Below, piece by piece: positions 1 through 9,573 of a stretch of DNA of 64,000 nucleotides (its first letter is position 1; every line of letters starts with the position of its first letter). Source of the DNA: Gammaproteobacteria bacterium. GTDB taxonomy: Bacteria; Pseudomonadota; Gammaproteobacteria; Pseudomonadales; Pseudomonadaceae. A program made the translations under genes and the position numbers. The stretch lies in assembly GCA_012728315.1 (NCBI GenBank), contig JAAYFI010000026.1, positions 47,778 to 111,777 of the forward strand. The letters run 5' to 3'. The notes under the pieces were generated by a model. It was not told where the DNA came from. It was given only the letters and a program-made list of their open reading frames with translations, and searched no databases.

Positions 1-281
1 AGATTGGTATGCAGGACAGTGCCGGTTAGATTAAACATGCGCCGCACATTGGGTGTGTGCAGGTGTTCTAAGCGAGCGGTGATTTCCTCCAGCAACGACT
101 TGGCCTGCAGTGTTGCAGGTTGCAGCGCGTTATGACGGTAGGCCTCCCCTAGCTCGGCCTGATAGTCACGCACTGCTTTACGTAGCAACGAGCGCCCATA
201 ACGTTCCTGCAGGGTGGTCATACCATCGGTATTAAGGAGCTGCTCCACCGAAGGCGGATGCGGACGTTGCGGCGCACTCAT
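1..281 (-). CDS. selA: L-seryl-tRNA(Sec) selenium transferase, N-terminal part (runs off the window)
   Basis: SelA is the PLP enzyme that converts seryl-tRNA(Sec) to selenocysteyl-tRNA(Sec) using selenophosphate. The minus strand reads from ATG at 281 for 93 codons without a stop and leaves the window at base 1. The visible protein starts MSAPQRPHPPSVEQLL and ends in FNLTGTVLHTN, which matches the conserved 'N-TGT-LHTNLGR' stretch of SelA. The start codon shares one base with the fdhE stop (TAATG), suggesting translational coupling. Its place at the end of the formate dehydrogenase operon fits, because FdoG needs selenocysteine. The PLP lysine and the C-terminal two thirds are outside the window, so activity cannot be judged. 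Confidence 0.9.
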   Translation of the reverse strand, partial: MSAPQRPHPPSVEQLLNTDGMTTLQERYGRSLLRKAVRDYQAELGEAYRHNALQPATLQAKSLLEEITARLEHLHTPNVRRMFNLTGTVLHTN

Positions 282-1225
282 TAGTTATGCTCCCCTTGCT
301 CACCTTCACCGCCGGGTGCCAGCAGTAGGTTTGGCGCGCGGCGCTGTAAGTTTTGTTCAGCCAAACATAGATCCAGATCAAGACTGGCGAGATCCGCGGT
401 GAGCGCTTCACCGTTTGGAGCAATCTCTAGATAGAGTTGCTTGAGATAGGTATGGCAGTCAGGGCAGGCTTCAGCTTTGATACCGTGCGGGCTGTCGTCG
501 AAATGCAGGTAGTCGAGTTCGCGTGTACTTAAGCAGTGGCTGCATTTGAGACGTACGTAGTGCCACTCAGTGGCGCACAGTGAACAGAGCAGGTAGCGTA
601 CACCATCGATGGGGCGACGATGGCGGATGACTCCGGCAACCGGTAAGGAGCCGCAGCAAGGGCACTCCGTTTGATCTTCGCGCTCACGGATACTCTCAGC
701 ATCAATGCTTTTCAGCCAATGCCGCCAGGCAAGCTGCAAGGCTGCTCCGAGGAAAGGCACCAGTGCTTCAGGCACTTCACTAAAGCGGCCACCCAGCAGT
801 GCAGCGGCCCAAGTATGGCGCTGCGCGGTGTCAGCTTGACGCAGGCGCTGGAGTGCGGCGCGCACGGCATCGGGTAAATCTTTATTGCTTGTTTCGAACA
901 CTTCAAGCCAAGCGTCCAGTTGAATTTGCCAGTCGTTTTCGTGCAGTAAGGTATCCACTGCCAGTGGCGGCATATCATGTGTTAAGGAAGCGCTAATCCG
1001 TGCGTTATCGAGCTCGGGCAGCTCGGGAGGGTTATCCAATACGGCTTGTTGTGCGCGGCAGATTTTGTCCAGCAAGTTGAGATAAGCAGCCATTGGGTGG
1101 CCTTCAGCTAAGGCGGCAAAACGCTCTGCACGTTTGGAAAACAGATCTATTGGGGGCAGTTGCACAAAAGGCGGTGTCATGGCCGCACTTTCGATTTCAC
1201 CCGGTTCGAGGATTTTTGAGGACAT
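281..1225 (-). CDS. fdhE: Formate dehydrogenase accessory protein FdhE
   Basis: 314 aa, close to the roughly 309 aa of E. coli FdhE. FdhE is a cytoplasmic rubredoxin-like protein needed for maturation of respiratory formate dehydrogenases. The C-terminal half carries four zinc/iron-type cysteine pairs: CPCC near residue 188, CSLC near 214, CSHC near 229 and CPDC near 255, the layout expected for the family. It lies downstream of fdoI in the same direction and overlaps the start of selA by one base. The 160-bp gap before it contains a strong hairpin (1298-1319), so expression may be lower than that of the structural genes. Confidence 0.93.
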   Translation of the reverse strand: MSSKILEPGEIESAAMTPPFVQLPPIDLFSKRAERFAALAEGHPMAAYLNLLDKICRAQQAVLDNPPELPELDNARISASLTHDMPPLAVDTLLHENDWQIQLDAWLEVFETSNKDLPDAVRAALQRLRQADTAQRHTWAAALLGGRFSEVPEALVPFLGAALQLAWRHWLKSIDAESIREREDQTECPCCGSLPVAGVIRHRRPIDGVRYLLCSLCATEWHYVRLKCSHCLSTRELDYLHFDDSPHGIKAEACPDCHTYLKQLYLEIAPNGEALTADLASLDLDLCLAEQNLQRRAPNLLLAPGGEGEQGEHN

Positions 1226-1297
1226 AGGCTGATTCCTTGTCTAGCGAGGCCTGACGGCCAGAATGGGCGTCGTTGAGATACTGAGTACAAATAAATA

Positions 1298-1319
1298 GGC
1301 AGCGCACAAGTGCGCTGCC
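1298..1319. repeat. Perfect 10-bp inverted repeat between fdoI and fdhE
   Basis: GGCAGCGCAC and its exact complement are separated by only AA. On the minus strand the stem is followed by TATTTATTTG, which is T-rich but not a clean U-tract. It may be an attenuator or an mRNA-processing/stability element between fdoI and fdhE; a full terminator seems less likely, because fdhE and selA would then need their own promoter. Confidence 0.5.
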
Positions 1320-1385
1320 CAAGATTACCACCCGTGTTCGAGTGCCGCGGTCAGTCTCTTGTTGTGCGAGCCTGACCTGCATGAC

Positions 1386-2021
1386 TCAACGTTCTTTCTT
1401 ACGCATTTCGTCATACCATAGGCGGTGGTGCTTGCGCGCCCATGCCGAGCTGACTTTACCAGATAGCATGGCGCCCACTGAGCCTTTAACCCAGATGGCT
1501 GCGTAAATGTGCACAATGATGCTCGATATTAGCACAAAGGCAAAAAACGCATGCAGCACGCTGGCCAGGCGGATGACCTCAATGCCAAACAGGCCACTGA
1601 AGTATTCCCGCCAGATCACAACGCCGCTGACCAGTAAAATCAGCATGCTGAGCACCAGCACCCAGAACAGAAGTTTCTGGCCGCCGTTGTACTTGCCTAC
1701 TGCAGGTACGCCGTCTTCGCGGTTGTTAATGATCTTGCGCCATTGCGACAGCCACTGTCTGTCATGGGCTTTAATCCGGTTACGTCCGGCAAAGCGCAAA
1801 CTCATCAGGGCGAATAGAACAAACATTGCGATCCCAATAAAGGGATGCAAGATGCGTGTCCAAGTGCCGCCACCAAACAGATTGCTGAGCCAGAACAAAG
1901 CCGGATGGAAAAGCGCCAAGCCGGACAGTCCTGCGAGGATAAACAGTAAAGCTACCCCCCAGTGATTGGAGCGCTCGTTGGCACTGTAGCGTTGCAGGTC
2001 TTGGTTCATGTCATTGTTCAT
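1386..2021 (-). CDS. fdoI: Formate dehydrogenase cytochrome b556 (gamma) subunit
   Basis: Membrane subunit of the periplasm-facing formate dehydrogenase (FdnI/FdoI family), which passes electrons from the beta subunit through two b hemes to quinone. The ATG at 2021 gives 211 aa, the same length as E. coli FdoI. It follows a strong GGAGGAGA ribosome site inside the end of fdoH and lies one base past the fdoH stop. A longer reading frame extends upstream to 2171 but would overlap fdoH by about 150 bp and adds no family-like sequence. Four hydrophobic segments are visible. Candidate heme histidines are in NERSNHWGV, LHPFIGIAMF, LHAFFAF and SIIVHIYA. Confidence 0.95.
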   Translation of the reverse strand: MNNDMNQDLQRYSANERSNHWGVALLFILAGLSGLALFHPALFWLSNLFGGGTWTRILHPFIGIAMFVLFALMSLRFAGRNRIKAHDRQWLSQWRKIINNREDGVPAVGKYNGGQKLLFWVLVLSMLILLVSGVVIWREYFSGLFGIEVIRLASVLHAFFAFVLISSIIVHIYAAIWVKGSVGAMLSGKVSSAWARKHHRLWYDEMRKKER

Positions 2022-2022
2022 G

Positions 2023-2952
2023 TCATTCTCCTCCCGGTCTTGAGTCACGCTGCTCGGTAGGATCATAGTGCCCGACCGAGGTTGACGTGCCTTGGCTTTC
2101 CTTGTCGTCTTCGACGCGGTTAGGCCCGACGCGTACATAATGGAAGAATCCAGCCAACGCTGTGGCTGCAATAGCTGCCATTGCCAAAGGTTTGGTTACG
2201 CCTTTCCAGACGCCTACCATCGGACTGATCGTCGGATTTTGCGGCAGACCACTGTAAAGCCCAGCTTTGTCGGCATGGTGCAATACATACATCACGTGGG
2301 TTCCGCCCACACCTTGAGGGTCATAGAGGCCGGCGTTGTCATAGCCGCGTTGTTTGAGATCATTAATCCGCCAGTCCGCATGTGCCTTCATATCGTCCTT
2401 GGTGCCGAAAACAATGGCTCCGGTTGGGCAGGTTTTCACACATGCAGGCTCAAGCCCGACAGCGATTCGATCAGAACATAAAGTGCACTTATAGGCTTTA
2501 TTGTCCTTTTTCGAGATGCGCGGTACGTCAAACGGACAACCAGTAATGCAGTAGCCGCAGCCAATGCATTTATCCTGATTGAAATCGACGATGCCATTAG
2601 CGTACTTGATGATCGCCCCTGGGCTTGGACAAGCCTTAAGGCAGCCTGGATCTTCGCAATGCATGCAGCCGTCTTTACGAATCAACCATTCGAGGTCTTC
2701 ATCGCTGGTCTCATGTTCGGCGTAGCGCATGACTGTCCATGAATCGGCCGTCAAGTCGCTGGGGTTGTCGTACACCCCAACGTTGTTGCCGACCTCATCA
2801 CGTAGATCATTCCATTCCGAGCACGCCACCTGGCAGGCTTTGCAGCCAATGCACAGAGTGGTGTCTATTAGTTTTGCCACCTCATCGACTTTACGCACCG
2901 AGGGACTCGGTGTGGTGGTGGCAGAGCGTGCGATTATGTCTTGTGTAGCCAT
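2023..2952 (-). CDS. fdoH: Formate dehydrogenase iron-sulfur (beta) subunit
   Basis: 309 aa ferredoxin-type subunit that carries electrons from FdoG to FdoI. Four clusters of cysteines, each expected to hold a [4Fe-4S] centre, are visible: [35 protein letters not shown] and CTLC with the later ACVKTC. One C-terminal transmembrane segment near residues 250-275 anchors it with the active complex outside the membrane. There is no signal peptide of its own; in this family the subunit is exported together with the Tat-carrying alpha subunit. It starts two bases after the fdoG stop and ends one base before fdoI. Confidence 0.96.
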   Translation of the reverse strand: MATQDIIARSATTTPSPSVRKVDEVAKLIDTTLCIGCKACQVACSEWNDLRDEVGNNVGVYDNPSDLTADSWTVMRYAEHETSDEDLEWLIRKDGCMHCEDPGCLKACPSPGAIIKYANGIVDFNQDKCIGCGYCITGCPFDVPRISKKDNKAYKCTLCSDRIAVGLEPACVKTCPTGAIVFGTKDDMKAHADWRINDLKQRGYDNAGLYDPQGVGGTHVMYVLHHADKAGLYSGLPQNPTISPMVGVWKGVTKPLAMAAIAATALAGFFHYVRVGPNRVEDDKESQGTSTSVGHYDPTEQRDSRPGGE

Positions 2953-2954
2953 GA

Positions 2955-5900
2955 TTACACCCTTTCCACGTTAACAAGGAAGGATTTGAACTCTGGGGTA
3001 TGGGTATTACCGTCTCCAACAAAAGGCGTTAGCGTGTTGGTGAGGTAACCGTTTTTCGCCACCCCGACAAATCCCCAGTGCAGCGGAATACCGACGTGGT
3101 GCACGGTCTTGCCATCCACCAAGAGCGGTCTGAGCCGTTTGGTGACTACCGCTACCGCTTCGATATAACCACGGTTGGACGATACTCGCACTCGATCGCC
3201 CGCCTTGATGCCGAGCTCTTCGGCCATGACTGCGCCAAGTTCGACAAACTGTTGTGGCTGGGTAATCGCGTTGATCCGGCTGTGCTTGGTCCAGAAGTGA
3301 AAGTGCTCCGTCAGGCGATAGGTGGTCGCTGCATAAGGAAACTCCTTCGCAGTGCCGAACACATCCATATCGTTACGGAACACCCGTGCTGCTGGATTGC
3401 TGGTGACGCCCGGTGAGCTCGGGTGCAAGGGGTTACGGCCAATAGGCGTTTCGAACGGTTCATAATGCTCAGGGAATGGGCCTTCGGCCATGTTGCCACG
3501 AGCAAAGAAACGCGCCACACCTTCAGGGTTCATAATGAACGGATTCATTTTGTCTTCTGGCGCTGAAGTGAGGGCAAAGTCAGGGACATCGGTACCCGTC
3601 CACTTGCTGCCATCCCACCAGATCAAGCGTTTGTCCTTATCGTTCCAAGGTTTGCCCGAAGGGTCTGCCGAGGCACGGTTGTAAAGGATGCGGCGGTTGG
3701 CTGGCCATGACCACGCCCAACCCAGTGTCTGACCCATATCATAAGGGTCAGCGTTGTCACGCCGCGCCATTTGGTTGCCTGCTTCGGTCCAGGAGCCGCA
3801 GAACAACCAGCAGCCACTGGCTGTGCTGCCGTCATCACGTAGCTGGCTGAAGCCGGCTAACTGCTGACCTGCGCGCAGGAGCAACTCGCCTGTATTAGGG
3901 TCTTTAAGGTCGGTTAAAGCTTTACCGTTGAACTCTTTGGCGATTTCTTCGGGGGCCGGTTCGTCGGGACGTTGATACGACCAGTTCAAATTCATGATCG
4001 GCTCAGAGAAAGCGCCGCCTTCTGCTTTATACAGCGCCCGCAGACGATGGAAAAGTCCACCCATAATGGCCACGTCAGGGCGTGCTTCACCCGGAGCTTC
4101 ACCGCCCTTCCAGTGCCACTGCAACCAACGGCTACTGTTAACCAGAGAGCCATTTTCTTCAGCGAAGCAGGTGGTAGGTAAGCGGAATACTGTGGTTTGA
4201 ATACTCGCCGTATCTACATCGTTGTATTCATCAACGTGCTTCCAAAACTCCGAGGTTTCAGTGATCAGCGGGTCCATGATGACCAAGTACTTGAGGCGTG
4301 CCAGTGCTGCACCTACTTTTGCCTTGTTGGGGAAGGCTGCAATAGGGTTGAAACCTTGACAGAAATAACCGTTGACCTTGCCTTCGTACATCATGTCGAA
4401 GTACTTGAGTACGTCATACATCGGCTCGTCGAGCTTGGGTAGCCAGTCGTAGCCCCAGTTATTTTCTTTCGTGGCCGCGTCGCCGTACCAGGCTTTCATC
4501 AGGCTGACATGGAAACGGCCATAATGCTGCCAATAGGACATTTGCCCAGGGCGTAAAGCCTGTGGCGCACGTTTGGCAATATAGGCGTCGTAGTCCTGCT
4601 CATGATCACGAGGCAGTGTTAAGTACCCGGGTAGCAGATTAGACAGCAGGCCTAAGTCGGTCAGCCCCTGAATATTGGAGTGGCCGCGCAAGGCGTTAAC
4701 CCCGCCACCTGGCATACCCATGTTGCCGAGCAACAGTTGCAGCATAGCGCCGGCGCGAATCATCTGCGAACCAACCGAGTGCTGTGTCCAGCCCAGAGCA
4801 TAGAGGATGGTCATGGTTTTGCCGGGCACGGCAGTCTCGGCAATGGTATCCCACACCTGCATCATACGCTTCAGAGGCGTACCACAGATCTGGCTGACCA
4901 ACTCCGGTGTATAGCGGCTGTAATGTTTTTTGAGCAACTGATAGACGCAGCGCGGGTGGCTTAAGCTCGGATCAACCTTGGCGTAGCCATTTTCGTCAAG
5001 CTCATAGTCCCAGTCGCTTTTATCAGGATAACTGCGCGAATCTGCGTCATAACCGTTGAATAAGCCATCTTCAAAGGTAAAACCTTCTTTTACGATAAAT
5101 GGCATATCAGTGTAGTTACGCACATATTCGTGCTGAATCTGATCAGTTTCTAATAAGTAATAAATCAAACCGCCTAAGAAGGCGATATCCGTACCAGTAC
5201 GAATAGGCGCGTACAGATCGGCCAGTGAGGCGGTACGCGTGAAACGCGGATCAACCACCAATAATTTGGCTTGATTGTGCGCTTTGGCTTCAGTGACCCA
5301 CTTAAAACCACAGGGGTGCGCTTCTGCGGCATTGCCGCCCATCACTAACACCAAGTTGGCGTTTTTGATGTCGCTCCAATGGTTTGTCATGGCTCCACGG
5401 CCAAACGTCGGGGCAAGACCTGCCACCGTCGGACCGTGTCAAACGCGCGCCTGGTTGTCGAAACCCAGAATACCTAGCGAACGCACCACTTTGTGCGTCA
5501 TATAGCCGGCTTCGCTAGATGCTGCTGATGCGGCCAGGAAACCTGTAGTCAACCAACGGTTAACGGTTTGTCCTGCAGCATTTTTCTCAACGAAGTTGGC
5601 ATCGCGATCATCTTTCATTAAGCGCGCAATGCGGGTTAGGGCATCGTCCCAGCTGATGCGCTTCCATTCATTGCTACCGGCTTCACGTACTTCAGGGTAC
5701 TGCAAACGATTAGGGCTGCGAATAAAGTCAATCAGACCAGCACCTTTTGGACATAAAGTGCCACGGTTTACAGGGTGGTCAGCATCGCCTTCAATATGGA
5801 AGATTTCTTGAGTGACGTTCTTACCACCACTGCCACGGCTGTACATGATGAGGCCACAGCCCACAGAACAGTAAGGGCAAGTGTTGCGCGACTCTTTGGT

Positions 5901-6029
5901 GTTGGCTAGTTTGAAGTGGCGAACAGACTCAGCGAATGCCGGCTCAGGTGTCATACCGAGTGCGGCAAGGCTGGATGTGGCAACTCCCACCCCGCAAAAT
6001 TTAAAAAACTCTCGACGGTTAATATCCAT
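2955..6029 (-). CDS. fdoG: Selenocysteine formate dehydrogenase major (alpha) subunit, read through in-frame UGA
   Basis: Molybdopterin/[4Fe-4S] catalytic subunit oxidising formate. The frame is interrupted by a single TGA at 5441-5439 (codon 197) in the context [15 protein letters not shown], the known selenocysteine site of FdnG/FdoG (Sec196 in E. coli). Read through, the protein is 1024 aa, against about 1016 in E. coli. A Tat signal with NRREFFKF is at residues 4-11 and the cluster motif [13 protein letters not shown] follows near residue 51. The ATG has a perfect AGGAGGT ribosome site. A SECIS-like hairpin lies just downstream of the UGA and selA is in the same operon, so this is recoding and not a frameshift or pseudogene. 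Calling it fdoG rather than fdnG is by similarity only. Confidence 0.96.
5412..5441 (-). promoter_or_regulatory. SECIS-like element after the fdoG UGA
   Basis: On the minus strand the TGA (5441-5439) is followed after 14 bases by GGCA-GGTCT-TGCC (5424-5412), a short stem with a GGTCT apical loop. Bacterial SECIS elements sit immediately 3' of the UGA, and the AGGUCU loop in E. coli fdnG/fdhF is bound by SelB. The match in position and loop sequence supports SelB-dependent insertion of selenocysteine. The lower stem was only inspected by eye. Confidence 0.8.
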
Positions 6030-6253
6030 CGTGATGACCTCCTCTCATGCTTTGACAAGGTTGCAGTTGCCGCTTTTTATGGAGCGGCTGATTGACAAAC
6101 CTTTCTAAGCAGACCAGAAAAATAGCCCGCCAGCATATTGGCAATGGGCTGGGTATGCATTGACTATAATCAGGCAAATACACACACCTTGCATAGAAGC
6201 TAACAGACAAATATTTCTTTGACTGCTTAGCCAAAAGATTAAATCAGCTTTTA

Positions 6254-6267
6254 TTGATCTGGATCAA
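6254..6267. promoter_or_regulatory. ANR/FNR box upstream of the formate dehydrogenase operon
   Basis: TTGAT-CTGG-ATCAA is a perfect FNR/ANR consensus, and the palindrome extends to 6251-6270. It lies in the 438-bp gap between fdoG and ydcF, 225 bp upstream of the fdoG start. If ANR activates from -41.5, fdo transcription would start near 6219, leaving a leader of about 190 nt; the -10 there (GCTAAG) is weak. A TATAAT at 6280-6285 points the other way and would be blocked by the box. Oxygen-responsive control of fdo is inferred. Confidence 0.75.
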
Positions 6268-6381
6268 TAATTGATGTTTTATAATGTTGTTTAGGAGCGC
6301 AAGGGGTGATACCTCAGCGCGTGCTAAATCAATGAGGCGGAACCATTAAGAGGTTGCTGCGCTAAGGCAAAAGCTGCACAT

Positions 6382-6412
6382 AAAAAGTGCCCCGTTGTAT
6401 TGACGCAGGGGC
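6382..6412 (-). terminator. Probable rho-independent terminator of the ydcF-like gene
   Basis: On the minus strand GCCCC (6412-6408) pairs with GGGGC (6393-6389) and is followed by AC and TTTTT (6386-6382). It lies 55 bp past the stop of the ydcF-like gene and would separate that transcript from the fdo promoter region. The 14-base loop makes it a modest hairpin. Confidence 0.6.
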
Positions 6413-6467
6413 GGTGTGACTGCTTTTTTCAATATAAGACTCGCACGTCGCTGCGCTGTATCGACCG

Positions 6468-7235
6468 TTACTTAGCGCTGTAGGTTAAGCGGTACAGCGC
6501 GGCGCCAATGGCTTCATTTAATAGTGCAGTGTTTTGCCATACGGCTTTGCTTTCAGGTAACCAGCCGTTCAGTGGGCGACGGTTGGCGCCGCTTAAAAAC
6601 CCCACCGGCGCACTGATCACGGTAAAACCAAATTGCTCATAACTCCAGCGCGAGCGTGGCATATGCCACGCATTAGTGACCAGCACGATGCGCGTGATGC
6701 CTTCTGCTTGCAGCATGGCAGCGGTGAACTGAGCATTTTCCCAGGTGGTGCGGCTTTCACCTTCCTGCCAGCGCGCTGCGACGCCAAAATCTTCGGCTAA
6801 AGTGTCCGCCATAATCTGAGCTTCACTGGGTGGCTGGCCAAAATGCAGGCCGCCACTGACCAATACAGGGAGTTGTGAGGCTTTAGCTAAACGGGCAGCG
6901 TAGCGTATACGTTGCATAGCCATCAGTGAGGGTTGGTCATTTTGCCAAGCAGGATCATCGGTTTCACGGCCGCCACCGAGTATCACAATGGCATCGGCAT
7001 GTTGTGCTAGTGTTGGCCACTGCTCTGCAGTGAGCGCTACGTCCGTTTCCAGCGCACGCGCAGCATGCTCAACGGTGATGGGTAAACTCATGATATAGAG
7101 CCCACCGATGCTGATGATAAAGCTGATAACAGCCGTTTTAGGCCAGCGTTTGCGTAATAAAAAACCACAGAGTAGTAGCAGCAAAAAGCCGCTGGGCGGG
7201 AACGCCAGCTGCTTGAGAATATAGCGCCAAGTCAT
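6468..7235 (-). CDS. YdcF/ElyC-type DUF218 envelope protein
   Basis: 255 aa. Two N-terminal hydrophobic segments (about residues 13-27 and 36-52) are followed by a DUF218 domain. The domain shows DAIVILGGGRETD near residue 83, a central SGGLHFGQPPSEA and the late stretch VLVTNAWHMPRSRW, the usual conserved blocks of the YdcF/SanA/ElyC family. Members act at the cytoplasmic membrane; E. coli ElyC affects peptidoglycan and lipid-carrier metabolism, while most others have no known reaction. The gene stands alone, divergent from metY with 141 bp between them and with its own terminator. The exact role is unknown. Confidence 0.85.
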   Translation of the reverse strand: MTWRYILKQLAFPPSGFLLLLLCGFLLRKRWPKTAVISFIISIGGLYIMSLPITVEHAARALETDVALTAEQWPTLAQHADAIVILGGGRETDDPAWQNDQPSLMAMQRIRYAARLAKASQLPVLVSGGLHFGQPPSEAQIMADTLAEDFGVAARWQEGESRTTWENAQFTAAMLQAEGITRIVLVTNAWHMPRSRWSYEQFGFTVISAPVGFLSGANRRPLNGWLPESKAVWQNTALLNEAIGAALYRLTYSAK

Positions 7236-7376
7236 AGGGTATCCAAATGTGTATTGTCAGTTTTGCTATTGTGCCCGTATCTTAAATAAGAAGACATCAA
7301 TTGGGCGCTGCTTGACCCTAGCCGGTTGGCTGGGCATGCTTTGCACCAACAATTCAAACAGCCTTGAGTAAAAAGA

Positions 7377-8651
7377 ATGAAACCAGAAACGATTGCGCTC
7401 CATGTCGGTTACAAATCTGATCCAACCACTAAGTCTGCCGCGGTGCCGATTTATCAAACGACATCTTATACTTTTGATGATACTCAGCATGGTGCCGATC
7501 TTTTTGACTTAAAAGTGCCAGGCAATATCTATACGCGGATCACGAACCCAACCAACGATATTCTTGAGCAACGTGTTGCTGCTCTGGAAGGTGGTGTTGC
7601 GGCACTGGCTATGGCTTCAGGTATGGCGGCGATTACTGCAGCCATTCAAACCATTGCTGAAGCCGGCGATAACATTGTTTCAGTCGCTAAGTTGTATGGC
7701 GGTACCTACAACCTGTTTGCCCACACCTTGCCGCGCCAAGGCTTAGAAGTGCGTTTTGCTCCGCACGATGATATTGCGGCATTAGAGAAGCTGATCGATA
7801 GCAAAACCAAAGCGGTATTCTGTGAAAGTATTGGTAATCCAGCGGGCAATATCGTTGATATTCAAGCGCTGGCCGATGCTGCCCATCGCCATGGTGTACC
7901 GCTGATTGTAGACAATACTGTGGCCACGCCAGTACTGTGCCGCCCATTTGAGCATGGTGCAGATATTGTGATCCATGCGTTGACCAAATACATGGGCGGG
8001 CATGGCACCACCATTGCGGGTGCGATTGTTGATTCAGGTAAGTTTCCATGGGCTGAGCACAAAGAGCGCTTCCCGCTGTTAAATACCCCTGATGTCTCTT
8101 ACCATGGCGTGGTTTACACTGAAGCCTTTGGCCCTGCTGCCTTTATTGGTCGTTGTCGTGTGGTGCCGCTGCGTAATATGGGTGCTGCTTTGTCACCTTT
8201 TAATGCGTTCTTAATTATGCAAGGCATGGAAACATTGTCTTTGCGCATGGAGCGCCATTGTTACAACGCGCAAAAAGTTGCCGAGTTTTTAGACGCGCAT
8301 GAGCAAGTGGAATGGGTGCAGTATGCTGGTTTGCCGAGTCATCCGGATCATGCTTTAGCACAAAAATATATGGGCGGTAAGCCATCATCAATTTTGTGCT
8401 TTGGCATTAAAGGAGGCCAAGCAGCTGGCGCTAAGTTTATTGACGCGCTGCAGCTACTGTACCGTTTGGTTAATATCGGTGATGCAAAATCCTTGGCATG
8501 TCATCCAGCCACCACTACACATCGTCAGCTGACTGAAGAAGAGATGGCGAAAGCGGGCGTCAGTCTCGATTTGATTCGCTTATCGATCGGTATTGAGCAT
8601 ATTGATGATATTTTGGCCGACTTAACGCAAGCGCTCGAAGCGGCTAAGTAA
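7377..8651 (+). CDS. metY: O-acetylhomoserine sulfhydrylase (aminocarboxypropyltransferase)
   Basis: 424 aa PLP enzyme of the Cys/Met metabolism family. It makes homocysteine from O-acetyl- or O-succinyl-homoserine and sulfide. The start METALHVGY-like block (KPETIALHVGY), YTRITNPTND, LEGGVAALAMASGMAAI, the PLP lysine in HALTKYMGGHG and the C-terminal SLACHPATTTHRQL are characteristic of MetY rather than MetB or MetC. The length agrees with the family (about 425 aa). The ribosome site is weak. A hairpin terminator follows directly. No riboswitch is seen in the 141-bp upstream gap. Whether the preferred substrate is the acetyl or succinyl ester cannot be told from sequence by eye. Confidence 0.93.
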   Translation: MKPETIALHVGYKSDPTTKSAAVPIYQTTSYTFDDTQHGADLFDLKVPGNIYTRITNPTNDILEQRVAALEGGVAALAMASGMAAITAAIQTIAEAGDNIVSVAKLYGGTYNLFAHTLPRQGLEVRFAPHDDIAALEKLIDSKTKAVFCESIGNPAGNIVDIQALADAAHRHGVPLIVDNTVATPVLCRPFEHGADIVIHALTKYMGGHGTTIAGAIVDSGKFPWAEHKERFPLLNTPDVSYHGVVYTEAFGPAAFIGRCRVVPLRNMGAALSPFNAFLIMQGMETLSLRMERHCYNAQKVAEFLDAHEQVEWVQYAGLPSHPDHALAQKYMGGKPSSILCFGIKGGQAAGAKFIDALQLLYRLVNIGDAKSLACHPATTTHRQLTEEEMAKAGVSLDLIRLSIGIEHIDDILADLTQALEAAK

Positions 8652-8662
8652 GTGTCTTTTTG

Positions 8663-8690
8663 GCGCGCAAGCGAAGGTTTGCGCGCTTTT
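8663..8690 (+). terminator. Rho-independent terminator of metY
   Basis: GCGCGCAA (8663-8670) pairs with TTGCGCGC (8679-8686), followed by TTTTCTT. It lies 11 bp past the metY stop, before the universal stress protein gene. Confidence 0.85.
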
Positions 8691-8718
8691 CTTAGGTTTA
8701 AATTAGGACGGCACCTTT

Positions 8719-9528
8719 ATGCAACATATTATGGTGGCCCATGACCTCAGTGATAAGGCCAAAATTGCATTACAACGTGGTGCGCAATTAGCTCAGCAGC
8801 ATGCAGCGCGTTTGAGCGTTATTTATGTGTTAGAAGATCACTTGCCAATGGCAGTTATCGAAAAACAAATGCTTGCTGCAGATGCATTGTTGACTCAGCA
8901 GCTCAAAGATTGTGGCGCTAAAGATGCGCAAATTTTAATTAAGGTGGGGCGACCTGCGCAAACGATTGTGGCTGCGCAAAAAGCCCATAGTGTTGATTTT
9001 TTAGTGATGGGTGATCACCATCAAGACTCCCCTGAATACTTCTCTGGTACCACTTTAGAGCGTGTTTTACAGCGTAGCCTAGTGCCTGTGTTGTTAGCTG
9101 TTGAGCCTGGCGCTGCCAGCTATCAGCATGCTTTAGTGCCTTTAGATTTCTCGTTGTGCGCCTGTCATGCATTGCACCATGTCTTTAAATTATTGCCGCC
9201 TAGTGCAACTATTTATGCCCTCCATGTGCTGGAAATGGCTGAAGTGCATGGAGCCGATAGTGACTCGGAGCTGTCTTGGCAAACATCGCTGTTTGACCAG
9301 TTGGTCATGGATGAGCGAGCAAAATTACCCGCAATAGGGCCGCAAATTGAGCATGAACTACGTCAAGGCGAGCTTCATAATTGCTTAGCGCAGGTGATTG
9401 CTGAACAAAAGCCGCAGATTTTAGCTATTGGTAAGCATGGGCGTGGTGTATTGGCTGATGCGCTGCTGGGCAGTCTAGCGCAGTATTTTCTTGAGCATCC
9501 GCCTTGTGATGTGCTGGTCGTTAAATAA
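8719..9528 (+). CDS. Universal stress protein, tandem Usp domains
   Basis: 269 aa made of two UspA-like domains, about residues 1-135 and 140-269. The second domain ends in GKHGRG with ALLGS about ten residues later, the G-2x-G-9x-G-S ATP-binding signature of nucleotide-binding Usp proteins. In the first domain the corresponding stretch (GDHHQDSPEYFSGTTLE) has lost the second glycine, so that half may not bind ATP. Cytoplasmic; Usp proteins of this type are often induced by energy or oxygen stress. The gene is monocistronic, between the metY terminator and the convergent DUF4136 gene. Confidence 0.9.
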   Translation: MQHIMVAHDLSDKAKIALQRGAQLAQQHAARLSVIYVLEDHLPMAVIEKQMLAADALLTQQLKDCGAKDAQILIKVGRPAQTIVAAQKAHSVDFLVMGDHHQDSPEYFSGTTLERVLQRSLVPVLLAVEPGAASYQHALVPLDFSLCACHALHHVFKLLPPSATIYALHVLEMAEVHGADSDSELSWQTSLFDQLVMDERAKLPAIGPQIEHELRQGELHNCLAQVIAEQKPQILAIGKHGRGVLADALLGSLAQYFLEHPPCDVLVVK

Positions 9529-9573
9529 CCTGCAGGGTTAAGGGCATGGCTTAGCGTTACTTGATGGGGTCGC

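Noticed and set aside
1507..1965. 152-codon open frame on the plus strand antisense to fdoI
   Set aside because: Shadow of a hydrophobic membrane-protein gene; no recognisable domain.
2955..6029. Frameshift or pseudogene in fdoG because of an in-frame stop
   Set aside because: The stop is TGA at the exact selenocysteine site, with a SECIS-like hairpin and selA in the operon; the two parts are in the same frame.
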